Shown here: positions 1 to 6,315 of the stretch, piece after piece
Numbering within the stretch: the stretch's first letter is position 1
Layout of the letters: each line of letters starts with the position of its first letter
DNA from: an uncultured Porphyromonadaceae bacterium
GTDB taxonomy: Bacteria; Bacteroidota; Bacteroidia; Bacteroidales; Muribaculaceae
Length of the DNA: 9,245 nt
Direction: 5' to 3'
NCBI GenBank assembly: GCA_947174225.1
Contig: CAMWIF010000083.1
Span: 1 to 9,245, forward strand
Translations under genes and position numbers: made by a program
Notes under the pieces: generated by a model
What the model was told of the DNA's origin: nothing
Databases searched by the model: none
What the model saw: only the letters and a program-made list of their open reading frames with translations

Positions 1-107
1 GCGAGGAATTTCGCCATAAATCCGTCACTGCCCCCTCCTGCAAAGCCATGCTCTGTGGATTCGGTCTTAAAGGCTACGGCTTGGCAATAGATTATCTGAA
101 ACAGTAA
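1..107 (+). CDS. C-terminal end of an unrecognised protein (5' truncated by window)
   Basis: An open frame enters from the left edge (first full codon at base 3) and ends at TAA 105-107, immediately followed in frame by a second stop, TAG. The visible 34 residues include CGFGLKGYGLAIDYLKQ at the end, which has protein-like composition. The other two forward frames also close early (frame 2 at base 18, frame 1 at base 90), so this frame is the best candidate but not proven. I do not recognise the family from so short a tail. It lies 63 nt upstream of the O-methyltransferase gene on the same strand, so the two could be cotranscribed. Confidence 0.5.
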   Translation, partial: EEFRHKSVTAPSCKAMLCGFGLKGYGLAIDYLKQ

Positions 108-173
108 TAGGCTATCAAAGTAACAGATTATCCGAACCAGCAATAGGTATCTGCCAATCCAAACCAAGCAATG
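86..173 (+). repeat. Degenerate short tandem repeat across a stop codon and the next start codon
   Basis: Bases 86-111 and 122-147 are the same 26-nt unit with 22 matches, offset by 36 nt (shared core AGATTATC, GAA, CAG, AATAGG). Three of the four differences are T/C. A shorter, more diverged copy seems to lie at 157-173 (ATCCAAACCAAGCAATG) and ends at the ATG of the O-methyltransferase gene. Bases 112-126 (CTATCAAAGTAACAG) may be a further decayed unit. Copy 1 contains the stop codons of the upstream gene. This suggests slippage or local duplication that created the present spacer. No function is evident. Confidence 0.6.
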
Positions 174-800
174 ACATTAGACGAATATATCGAAGCCCAC
201 ATCGACCGTGAGCCGGACTATCTCTATAAGATTGACCGCCTCACAAATCTACGTCTGCTGAACGGAAGGATGTGTTCGGGGCATCTGCAAGGTCGGCTAT
301 TGAAGATGCTCACATCTATGATTGCCCCTAAGAGGGTACTTGAATTAGGCACCTTCTCCGGCTACTCCGCCCTATGCATTGCCGAAGCTCTCAGCGACGA
401 TGCCCGGCTCGACACAATCGAAGTTGACGACGAACTGGAAGACTTCATCCGGGAAAACTTGGCATCCTCACCTCACGGACACAAAGTATGTCTCCACATA
501 GGCGATGCCACCGAGATTATGCGTCAATGGACTGAATCCGAATTTGACCTGATTTTCATTGATGCCGACAAGCGTCAATACGACGACTATTACGCCGCGG
601 CACTCCCTCTCCTCCGACCGGGGGGCTACATCATAGCCGACAATACCCTTTGGGACGGCCACGTGACGGAAATAAACCCTCGCTCATCACAGACACTTGG
701 GATAATGCGTTTCAACGATATGGTTGCCTCCGACCCACGTGTAGAGAAAGTAATAATCCCCCTCCGCGACGGCCTCACTATAATCCGTAAGCTACCATAA
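171..800 (+). CDS. Class I SAM-dependent O-methyltransferase (caffeoyl-CoA-O-MT-like, YrrM type)
   Basis: This 209-residue protein has the full signature of the divalent-metal-dependent O-methyltransferases (methyltransferase family 3, COG4122). SAM-binding motif I is VLELGTFSGYSALCIAEAL at residues 56-74. The acidic residue expected to hold the SAM ribose is in TIEVDDE (82-88). The metal-site motifs are FDLIFIDADKRQYDDYY (125-141) and GGYIIADNTLW (151-161), with D131, D157 and N158 as expected ligands. Length matches bacterial family members and there is no signal peptide, so it should be cytosolic. The methyl acceptor cannot be deduced: family members act on catechol-like small molecules and, in some bacteria, on tRNA. 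The ATG at 171 is the first in frame and gives a normal N-terminus; there is no Shine-Dalgarno motif. My recollection, not checked, is that this gene often sits beside rbfA and an FtsX-type permease in Bacteroidales. Confidence 0.93.
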   Translation: MTLDEYIEAHIDREPDYLYKIDRLTNLRLLNGRMCSGHLQGRLLKMLTSMIAPKRVLELGTFSGYSALCIAEALSDDARLDTIEVDDELEDFIRENLASSPHGHKVCLHIGDATEIMRQWTESEFDLIFIDADKRQYDDYYAAALPLLRPGGYIIADNTLWDGHVTEINPRSSQTLGIMRFNDMVASDPRVEKVIIPLRDGLTIIRKLP

Positions 801-850
801 TCCGTAATCTCTCTCAATATCTTCTACAATAATTTGCATCAGATACTTGC

Positions 851-884
851 AGAAAATCCAACGTCGAGTAACGTTGGATTTTCT
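851..884 (+). terminator. Probable intrinsic terminator after the O-methyltransferase gene
   Basis: AGAAAATCCAACGT (851-864) and ACGTTGGATTTTCT (871-884) are perfect reverse complements: a 14-bp stem with a 6-nt loop (CGAGTA). The 3' arm is T-rich (GGATTTTCTT), and the 5' arm is A-rich, so the reverse transcript would look similar and the element could work in both directions. It lies 50 nt after the stop codon of the methyltransferase gene. The T-run is inside the stem rather than after it, as is common in AT-rich hairpins of this phylum. Confidence 0.8.
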
Positions 885-1102
885 TGTAGCGAATGACCGG
901 ATTACATCGACATTGATAAACGATAATCGGATAAAAAACGTTATAACTAAAAAGAGCCAGCCGGCTTCCAAAGCAATTCCATATCTCCGGAGTTTCTTTA
1001 AAAAGTTATGCAGATATGCCTCTAAACGTGTCGCGGAGCCTATCAGCATTTTATCGGCAAGGCAATAAAATCGGCAAAAATTATTGATAAAATATTGAAA
1101 TT
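885..1102 (+). other. Gene-free stretch upstream of rbfA (possible leader or promoter region)
   Basis: Together with 801-850 and the hairpin, this makes about 300 nt without a convincing gene. Open frames here on both strands run through the 851-884 hairpin and show no recognisable family. Near the 3' end (1048-1071) ATTTTAT and ATAAAAT form 7-bp inverted arms, and TCGGCAA is repeated at 1054-1060 and 1071-1077, in an AT-rich segment leading to the rbfA start. I could not find a full TAnnTTTG promoter box. The rbfA promoter probably lies here, but I cannot place it. Confidence 0.4.
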
Positions 1103-1474
1103 ATGGAAAGTAAACGCCAAGCAAAGATAGCCCGTCTCCTCCAAAAGGAACTGAGCGAAATATTCCGTCGCCAGACAGCCGCCTTGGGCGGTGTAATCGT
1201 GTCGGTCAGCGCAGTGCGCGTAAGCCCCGACCTCAGCATAGCAAAGGCATATCTCAGCATATTCCCACCTGCCAAAAGTCAGGAAATCCTTGCCAACATC
1301 AACAAGCAGTCGAAGACCGTGCGCTATGAACTCGCACAGGCTGTGAAGGAAGTGCTCCGCAAATGTCCTGACCTCCAGTTCTATCTCGACGACTCGCTCG
1401 ACTATATCGAAAACATTGATCGCCTTCTCGGTCCTCATAAGGAGGGCGACGAAGAGAAGAAAGAAGCAGAATGA
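1103..1474 (+). CDS. rbfA: Ribosome-binding factor A
   Basis: RbfA is a small KH-like protein that binds the immature 30S subunit and helps 16S rRNA 5'-end maturation; it is also known as a cold-adaptation factor in E. coli. The 123-residue product has the family pattern: a basic first helix with ELSEIF (residues 16-21), the strand segment VIVSVSAVRVSPDLSIAKAY (31-50), the helix around VRYELAQAVKEVLRKCPDLQ (74-93), and LDDSLDYIENIDRLL (95-109). The tail is acidic (EGDEEKKEAE). Length is close to the usual 115-135 residues. The ATG at 1103 is preceded by an AT-rich stretch without a Shine-Dalgarno motif. Its stop overlaps the next start (ATGA, 1471-1474), so the permease gene is probably translationally coupled to it. 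The pairing looks like organisational linkage, not a shared pathway. Confidence 0.95.
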   Translation: MESKRQAKIARLLQKELSEIFRRQTAALGGVIVSVSAVRVSPDLSIAKAYLSIFPPAKSQEILANINKQSKTVRYELAQAVKEVLRKCPDLQFYLDDSLDYIENIDRLLGPHKEGDEEKKEAE

Positions 1475-2694
1475 CCTCACGCGCACTTCCCCCCCGGATA
1501 GCCTGGCGCTATCTCAGGGCTCCGAAATCGCACAGCGCAGTGAGCGCGATCTCTATCATATCGGTGGTGGGGGTGGCAGTCGCCACCGCCGCCATTATTT
1601 GTGTCTTGTCGGTTTTCAACGGTTTCCGAACAATCCTCACCGATAAGCTTGACATCCTCGCTCCCGACGTGGAAGTCACACCTGCAAAGGGAAAGACATT
1701 TGCCGACGGCGATTCCGTAGCTGCCCTCATAGCCAAAGTACCCGGTGTGGAGATGGCGGTGCCGACCGTAGTTGACAATGCCCTTGCCATAGTCGATGCC
1801 CGCGAGATGCCTATCACCCTTCGTGGCGTAGACCTGCAACGTTACCCCCAAATCACACGTGTCGACTCCATAATCACCGGAGGCGTTAAACTATCCGATT
1901 TAGGAGAGAAAGACGTTGTGGCTTCTGTCGGTGTGGCACGTCAGCTAAGTTTCTACAACGGCGACACCCCGATGCTCATTTTCGCTCCACGAAGAGAGGG
2001 GCGCGTAAATCTCGCAAATCCCATAAACTCATTCCTCACCGACTCAGTAAATGTGGCAGACATCTTTCAGGCTATGCAGAGCGACTACGACGAAAAGAAT
2101 GTGATCTGCGACATCAACACTGCCCGTGAGCTTTTCCAATACGACACCGAGGCCACAGGTATAGAAGTCAAGACCATACCGGGTCAAGACATCTCCACGG
2201 TAGCCCACGACATCGAGAAACGCCTCGGTCCACAAGCCATAGTGAAAGACCGTTACCGTCAGCAAGACGTAAATTTCCGTATGGTGGAGATTGAGAAATG
2301 GGTTACATTTCTTCTCCTCATCTTCATACTCGTCATAGCCTCATTCAATATCATTAGCACACTCTGTATGCTTGTGCTGGAGAAAGAACAGTCAATGTTG
2401 ACCCTCTCCGCACTCGGTATGAGCCGCCGACGCATAGGCGCCGTATTCTGGTGGGAAAGCATGTATGTCACCCTCCTTGGTGGTTTGGCAGGGATAGCAA
2501 TAGGCTTAATTCTTTGTCTAATACAAGAGTATTTCGGACTTATCCGCTTAGGAGGCGATCCGGCTGCCCTTGTGATACAGGCATATCCGGTTAAAGTGAT
2601 CTGGACCGACATAGGCGTAGCCCTGCTCCCTGTATTCATAATCGGCATTATCTCAGCATGGATAGCCTCTGCCTTTGCACGCTCTCGCGCCTGA
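1471..2694 (+). CDS. FtsX/LolE-type ABC transporter permease (MacB-like periplasmic domain)
   Basis: This 407-residue protein has the LolC/LolE architecture. An N-terminal membrane helix lies at about residues 24-48 (SVVGVAVATAAIICVLSVFN, 31-50). A large periplasmic MacB/PCD-like domain follows at about 50-275, then three helices at about 277-303, 330-352 and 379-401. The cytoplasmic segment EKEQSMLTLSALGMSRRRIG (304-323) matches the conserved 'LrtLGaS' coupling loop that contacts the ATPase. The start RIAWRYLRAPKSHSAVSAIS (9-28) is also typical ('iarRyL'). In proteobacteria such permeases work with LolD to release lipoproteins from the inner membrane. That role is likely here but inferred, because no ATPase gene is in the window. 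Translation probably depends on rbfA through the ATGA overlap. A general FtsX-family exporter is the alternative. Confidence 0.9.
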   Translation: MTSRALPPRIAWRYLRAPKSHSAVSAISIISVVGVAVATAAIICVLSVFNGFRTILTDKLDILAPDVEVTPAKGKTFADGDSVAALIAKVPGVEMAVPTVVDNALAIVDAREMPITLRGVDLQRYPQITRVDSIITGGVKLSDLGEKDVVASVGVARQLSFYNGDTPMLIFAPRREGRVNLANPINSFLTDSVNVADIFQAMQSDYDEKNVICDINTARELFQYDTEATGIEVKTIPGQDISTVAHDIEKRLGPQAIVKDRYRQQDVNFRMVEIEKWVTFLLLIFILVIASFNIISTLCMLVLEKEQSMLTLSALGMSRRRIGAVFWWESMYVTLLGGLAGIAIGLILCLIQEYFGLIRLGGDPAALVIQAYPVKVIWTDIGVALLPVFIIGIISAWIASAFARSRA

Positions 2695-2770
2695 GAGCCA
2701 TCCTATTTGCCTGACTACCTATCATACCCTTACAAGTTCTACTCTATCAAAACGAACAAAGATCTTAGAA

Positions 2771-4012
2771 ATGACTACCAAACGCCAAAGTATCATTAAA
2801 AAGCACACGCGATATGCCGGTAAGACACTTGCTGTAATAATACTCATTTTCTTAGCAGCGGTAATAGCCACAAGCTATAGTCCGGTCTACGATTTCCGTA
2901 CTCCCACACCCTTTTCCGGACCTGACATATTCAATCCATATGCCGACCTCGACACTGCCAACCGCTGGAAACGGGCAAATTTCCATACGCACACCCGTGT
3001 CAAAGGTCCTATACCTCCCAACGAATGTAAGTATTGGCCCGACGAGACCGATGCGGCATATCGTAAATTAGGCTACGACATCGTTACCTTCTCCAATCAC
3101 AACGAGCTGACCCGTCATCCCTACGACTCTACACTGCAAGTGAACGTATATGAGCATGGCTACAACATTTTCAAATACCATAAGCTTGTGTTCGGTGCAG
3201 AAAAGGTAAACCCCTTCGACCATCTGCTTCCTCTTATAGCATCGCAAAAGCAGTTTCAGCTTGACCTCCTCGGCAAAGATGCCGATTTCATACAGATGAA
3301 CCATCCGGCACGCACCGTAGGCACCTGCAAATCGCATTTTCAGCAGCTTGAAGGATTCCGGATTATGGAACTCGATGCCGGGAAAACCACTGAGAATGAG
3401 TATTGGGATTGGTCGCTTAGTGCCGGGCACTATACTTTCGGACTTGCCAACGACGACCTTCACTATCCCGACCGTACCAGGAAAATTGCACGAAGATGTA
3501 ACTTCCTTGCCGTCCCCACCGGAAGATATGAAGACCTGAAAGATGTGCTTCTGACCGGAGGTTACTATTCGATGAGAATACCCGACTATGGCAACGGCGA
3601 CTGGGAAGTGAAATATGAAGCCAACCGTCATCTCCCCTCCGTGAAAGAAATTGGTATGAGAGACGACGGCACAATCTTTATCGACCTCGACCGCCAGGCA
3701 GACAGCATTAAAGTAACCGGGCAAGACCATGCCACACTCGCCATAGCCACCGATACCGATTCGCTGCGTTACACTATGAAGCCAACCGATCCCTACGCAC
3801 GTATCACAGCCTACTTCCCAGCCGGTGAGGTGATATATTCCAATCCATTTGCCCGCTACGATTCCTCCAAGGCCACCTCACCCTATGTAGAGCCTTCACA
3901 CACGGTCAATGTACCCCTCACCATACTTTTCAATCTCTTGGTAACTCTCCTGCTGATAGGCGATATATACCTGATATGGCGTCTCGTGCGTCGCCGCAGT
4001 TCTGTAAAATAA
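2771..4012 (+). CDS. Membrane-anchored PHP-domain protein (putative phosphoesterase)
   Basis: I chose ATG 2771 (413 residues). It gives a Lys/Arg-rich N-terminus followed by a membrane helix (about 18-35), whereas the in-frame ATG at 2675 would overlap the permease gene and add 32 residues with no recognisable feature. PHP-type metal motifs follow: NFHTHT (70-75, H72/H74), VTFSNHNE (105-112), FGAEKVN (141-147), IQMNHPAR (174-181), IMELDAG (198-204) and ANDDLHY (226-232, D228/D229/H231). Motif II has Asn109 where the canonical motif has Asp (TDHN). A beta-rich region at about 262-360, ending in VIYSNPFARYD, resembles the accessory domain of other PHP proteins. A second membrane helix lies at about 381-403, followed by a basic tail. 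The catalytic domain between two anchors is therefore probably periplasmic. Its substrate is unknown; the neighbouring lipid-head-group-type transferase suggests an envelope phosphoester, which is inference. The 76-nt gap to the permease gene shows no terminator, so cotranscription is plausible. Confidence 0.8.
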   Translation: MTTKRQSIIKKHTRYAGKTLAVIILIFLAAVIATSYSPVYDFRTPTPFSGPDIFNPYADLDTANRWKRANFHTHTRVKGPIPPNECKYWPDETDAAYRKLGYDIVTFSNHNELTRHPYDSTLQVNVYEHGYNIFKYHKLVFGAEKVNPFDHLLPLIASQKQFQLDLLGKDADFIQMNHPARTVGTCKSHFQQLEGFRIMELDAGKTTENEYWDWSLSAGHYTFGLANDDLHYPDRTRKIARRCNFLAVPTGRYEDLKDVLLTGGYYSMRIPDYGNGDWEVKYEANRHLPSVKEIGMRDDGTIFIDLDRQADSIKVTGQDHATLAIATDTDSLRYTMKPTDPYARITAYFPAGEVIYSNPFARYDSSKATSPYVEPSHTVNVPLTILFNLLVTLLLIGDIYLIWRLVRRRSSVK

Positions 4013-4031
4013 TCCCAACTGTTTGTGTCTT

Positions 4032-5600
4032 ATGTACTCCAACACTAAAACTCCCGTCATGAGCCGGTCTATCAACTTTCTCCGTAGACCCATCAAACTC
4101 TCCCTCTTTGCAGCTATATTGAGTATTTTTACACTTATAGCCTACCACATACCCTTCTTCAAGTTTGTAGTCAACAATGTGGAAGGGGGCTTCAATAGTT
4201 TTATAATCGTGACCAGCCTGGCACTCCTTATGCTGGCACTCAACTTCTTTGCCTACTATCTCATCCTATTTCTCGGACGTATAGTGGGTAAATGTATCTT
4301 GGCGTTTACCTTCATTGCCGATGCCATAAGCCTTTACTTCATCAACATCTACGATGCCTTCATCACCAACAAAATGATGGGTAATGTCTTCAACACTCGC
4401 TATTCGGAGGCGTCAGGATTCTTCTCGTGGACAATGATATGGTACATTCTTCTCCTGGGTATATTGCCCTGCATTTACCTCTTTATGCAGCGCGTGGATT
4501 ACGGGAAATGGAAAAGATTCTTTGCAAATATAGGTATATCGTTGGGACTCAGCATAGTCATTGCTCTTCTGAACATGAGCAACTGGACCTGGATTGACCG
4601 AAACTCAACAAAACTCGGCAGCATATTGATGCCCTGGTCATACACCATCAACACCATCCGCTGGTGGAACGGCGAGCGGGAACGCAACCAGAAAGAGATA
4701 CCTCTTCCCGACGCCAAAATCGCCACAGATAGTAAGGATGTCTGTATTCTGATTATCGGTGAATCAGCTCGTAGAGCCAACTTCTCCCTTTATGGCTATG
4801 AGCGTCCAACCAACCCGCTTCTGGAAAAGGACAGCGTGACGGCACTCATAGCTGAGTCGGCTGCCACCTATACCACCGCCGGGGTCAAAGCCATACTTGA
4901 TCATAAGCCCTCGGGCAAACTCTATGAAATTCTTCCCAACTACCTCCACCGCAACGGTGTGGACGTGACCTGGCGCACCAGCAACTGGGGACAATCGCCA
5001 TTGCACATCGAGAAATATGCCGATGTCAAAGCCTTGAAGAAGACCTATCCGGAAGCTGACGACCGTTATGATGGTATTCTGCTCCAGGGGCTACGTGACT
5101 CGATAATCAATAATCCGAATGATAAGATACTGATTATCCTGCATACGAGCACCAGCCACGGTCCTACCTATAACCTTAAATATCCTGCTGAATTTGAGCA
5201 CTTCAAACCGGTATGCACCACAGTTGAGATGTCGAAGGCAGACCCTCAGGAACTGATGAACGCCTACGATAACACCATTCTCTATACCGACTGGCTTGTT
5301 CACAATGCCATAGAGACAGTAAAAGACATACCCGATAGAAGAGGCTGTGTGATATACGTGTCAGACCACGGTGAATCACTCGGAGAAGGCAACCTGTATA
5401 TGCACGGGGTGCCGATGTCTGTAGCCCCTAAAGTCCAGACAGAGATCCCCTTCATCGTATGGACCAACGACAGCACACTCCACATCGACCCCACCCGTGA
5501 GGCAAGTCAATACAACGTATTCCACACCGTGCTCAGCTTTCTTGGTGTCGATAGTCCTGTATATGATCCCTCACGCGACCTCTTCCGGCAGCCTGACTGA
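4032..5600 (+). CDS. Phosphoethanolamine transferase (EptA/sulfatase-fold family)
   Basis: Enzymes of this family (COG2194) move phosphoethanolamine from phosphatidylethanolamine to lipid A or other envelope glycans. The 522-residue product has five predicted N-terminal membrane helices (about 24-46, 56-80, 86-108, 134-152, 165-183) and a periplasmic alkaline-phosphatase-fold domain. Visible motifs are the nucleophile region IIGESARRANFSLYGYERPT (241-260), HTSTSHGPTY (371-380), NAYDNTILYTD (410-420) and SDHGESLGEGNLYMHG (444-459), with D445, H446 and H458 as expected zinc or substrate ligands. The nucleophile position is Ser245, where EptA proteins usually have Thr. Of the Cys pair commonly flanking the segment before NAYDN, only C395 remains. 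I used ATG 4032, 19 nt after the PHP gene. ATG 4059 (MSRSINF) is an equally possible start, and TTG 4023 also opens the frame. Whether the acceptor is lipid A cannot be told from sequence. Confidence 0.88.
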   Translation: MYSNTKTPVMSRSINFLRRPIKLSLFAAILSIFTLIAYHIPFFKFVVNNVEGGFNSFIIVTSLALLMLALNFFAYYLILFLGRIVGKCILAFTFIADAISLYFINIYDAFITNKMMGNVFNTRYSEASGFFSWTMIWYILLLGILPCIYLFMQRVDYGKWKRFFANIGISLGLSIVIALLNMSNWTWIDRNSTKLGSILMPWSYTINTIRWWNGERERNQKEIPLPDAKIATDSKDVCILIIGESARRANFSLYGYERPTNPLLEKDSVTALIAESAATYTTAGVKAILDHKPSGKLYEILPNYLHRNGVDVTWRTSNWGQSPLHIEKYADVKALKKTYPEADDRYDGILLQGLRDSIINNPNDKILIILHTSTSHGPTYNLKYPAEFEHFKPVCTTVEMSKADPQELMNAYDNTILYTDWLVHNAIETVKDIPDRRGCVIYVSDHGESLGEGNLYMHGVPMSVAPKVQTEIPFIVWTNDSTLHIDPTREASQYNVFHTVLSFLGVDSPVYDPSRDLFRQPD

Positions 5601-5638
5601 CCTAAGCATATTGCCCACAGTCGTAAATTAGCGAATTT

Positions 5639-5673
5639 CCATTATTTAGGGTAGAAAAGACCCTAAATAATGG
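5639..5673. repeat. Perfect 14-bp inverted repeat between the transferase and Lrp-family genes
   Basis: CCATTATTTAGGGT (5639-5652) and ACCCTAAATAATGG (5660-5673) are exact reverse complements with a 7-nt loop (AGAAAAG). The hairpin begins 38 nt after the transferase stop, so it may end that transcript. However, no T-run follows on either strand (CAAAAGT follows on the + strand), which is unusual for an intrinsic terminator. It ends 18 nt upstream of the -33 element of the next promoter, so it could instead be a binding site for a dimeric regulator, possibly the Lrp-type protein encoded next. A smaller inverted repeat (AAATT/AATTT, 5625-5638) abuts it. Confidence 0.65.
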
Positions 5674-5690
5674 CAAAAGTATTACGAAAA

Positions 5691-5722
5691 GTTGTATATT
5701 TCGCAAATAAATGATAAATTTG
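5691..5722 (+). promoter_or_regulatory. Bacteroidetes-type promoter of the Lrp-family gene
   Basis: GTTG at 5691-5694 is followed after 20 nt by TAAATTTG at 5715-5722. This matches the primary sigma-factor consensus known from Bacteroides (TTTG, about 19-21 nt, TAnnTTTG), with a perfect -7 box and three of four bases at -33. A start of transcription near 5728-5731 is predicted, giving a leader of roughly 40 nt. GCAAAT (5703-5708) and ATTTGC (5718-5723) form inverted arms that overlap the -7 box and may be part of an operator. Confidence 0.75.
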
Positions 5723-5730
5723 CACAATCA

Positions 5731-5744
5731 TCTCCTTCGGGAGA
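5731..5744 (+). promoter_or_regulatory. UUCG-tetraloop hairpin at the predicted 5' end of the Lrp-family mRNA
   Basis: TCTCC, TTCG, GGAGA form a 5-bp stem closed by a C(UUCG)G tetraloop, an unusually stable RNA loop. It lies within a few nucleotides of the predicted transcription start and 23 nt before the ATG at 5768. It has no T-tract, so it is unlikely to be a terminator. A role in protecting the mRNA 5' end is a reasonable guess. Confidence 0.6.
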
Positions 5745-5767
5745 ACACCATCAACTAATCTTCAACC

Positions 5768-6232
5768 ATGGATCGTATTGATAACTTAGACAAGAAAATT
5801 CTCAACATTATCATGAAAAACGCCCGCATAGCCTCAAAAGATGTGGCTCTCGAGTGTGGCGTTTCAAGAGCAGCTATACACCAGCGCATCCAGCGTCTGA
5901 TCGAGATGAAGGTAATCACAGGATCCGGCTACACTGTCAATCCTAAAGCACTCGGATATAACACTTGCACCTATGTGGGTGTCAACCTTGAGAAAGGCTC
6001 AATGTACCGCGAGGTGGTGCAGGAGCTTGAGAAGATTCCGGAAGTTGTGGAATGTCATTTCACCACCGGTCCCTACTCTATGCTGATCAAAGTCTACGCA
6101 CAAGACAACCAGCATCTCATGGAGCTTCTCAACGACCAGATACAGCACATTTCGGGCGTATCCGGCACTGAGACCCTCATCTCCCTCGAACAGAGCATGA
6201 ATCGCCAGATCTATATAAAGACCGACGATTAA
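5768..6232 (+). CDS. Lrp/AsnC-family transcriptional regulator
   Basis: The 154-residue protein has the standard two-part form. The N-terminal winged helix-turn-helix (about 4-56) contains LDKKILNIIMKNARIASKDV (7-26) and a recognition helix around SRAAIHQRIQRL (33-44). The C-terminal RAM ligand-binding and oligomerisation domain (about 66-142) includes VVECHFTTGPYSMLIKV (93-109), with the G-x-Y/F-D-like turn as GPYS, and SGTETLISLEQ (132-142). Length matches the family (about 150-165). Such proteins form octamers, respond to amino acids or related ligands, and usually bind their own promoter. This gene has its own promoter and nearby palindromes, consistent with autoregulation, though this is not shown. 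The ATG at 5768 follows an A/C-rich leader without a Shine-Dalgarno motif. The ligand and target genes cannot be predicted; the neighbouring envelope genes are not evidence of control. Confidence 0.95.
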   Translation: MDRIDNLDKKILNIIMKNARIASKDVALECGVSRAAIHQRIQRLIEMKVITGSGYTVNPKALGYNTCTYVGVNLEKGSMYREVVQELEKIPEVVECHFTTGPYSMLIKVYAQDNQHLMELLNDQIQHISGVSGTETLISLEQSMNRQIYIKTDD

Positions 6233-6243
6233 ACATCGGCTGC

Positions 6244-6284
6244 CCGGGGAGACATCCCCCGTTTCCCCGGCTTCTCTTCTCTTT
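6244..6284 (+). terminator. Possible GC-rich terminator after the Lrp-family gene
   Basis: CCGGGGA (6244-6250) can pair with TCCCCGG (6264-6270), a 7-bp GC-rich stem with a 13-nt loop, followed by the pyrimidine tract CTTCTCTTCTCTTT. The same 5' arm can also pair with a nearer C-run: GGGGA (6246-6250) with TCCCC (6255-6259), or CGGGG (6245-6249) with CCCCG (6257-6261). The tail is not a pure T-run, so the call is tentative. The rest of the 83-nt gap up to 6315 is AT-rich (AAAATAAAATTTTTAC) and may hold the promoter of the next gene, but no TAnnTTTG box is visible. Confidence 0.4.
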
Positions 6285-6315
6285 CCCCAAAATAAAATTT
6301 TTACAACTATATAGG

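Noticed and set aside
792..1049. 85-residue open frame on the - strand in the same gap
   Set aside because: It also crosses the hairpin and overlaps the end of the methyltransferase gene; there is no recognisable domain or start signal.
847..1068. 73-residue open frame upstream of rbfA on the + strand
   Set aside because: It runs through the perfect 851-884 hairpin, has no family resemblance, and its composition looks like translated non-coding DNA.
1043..1486. 147-residue open frame antisense to rbfA
   Set aside because: It mirrors rbfA over nearly its whole length, and its Cys- and Phe-rich product resembles no known family.
2675..2770. Upstream ATG (2675) extending the PHP gene into the permease gene
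   Set aside because: The added 32 residues have no recognisable feature and would displace the basic N-terminus and membrane helix that ATG 2771 places at the start.
3068..3730. 220-residue open frame antisense to the PHP gene
   Set aside because: The sense strand carries ordered PHP motifs. The antisense product has no recognisable motif and is explained by codon bias in the sense frame.
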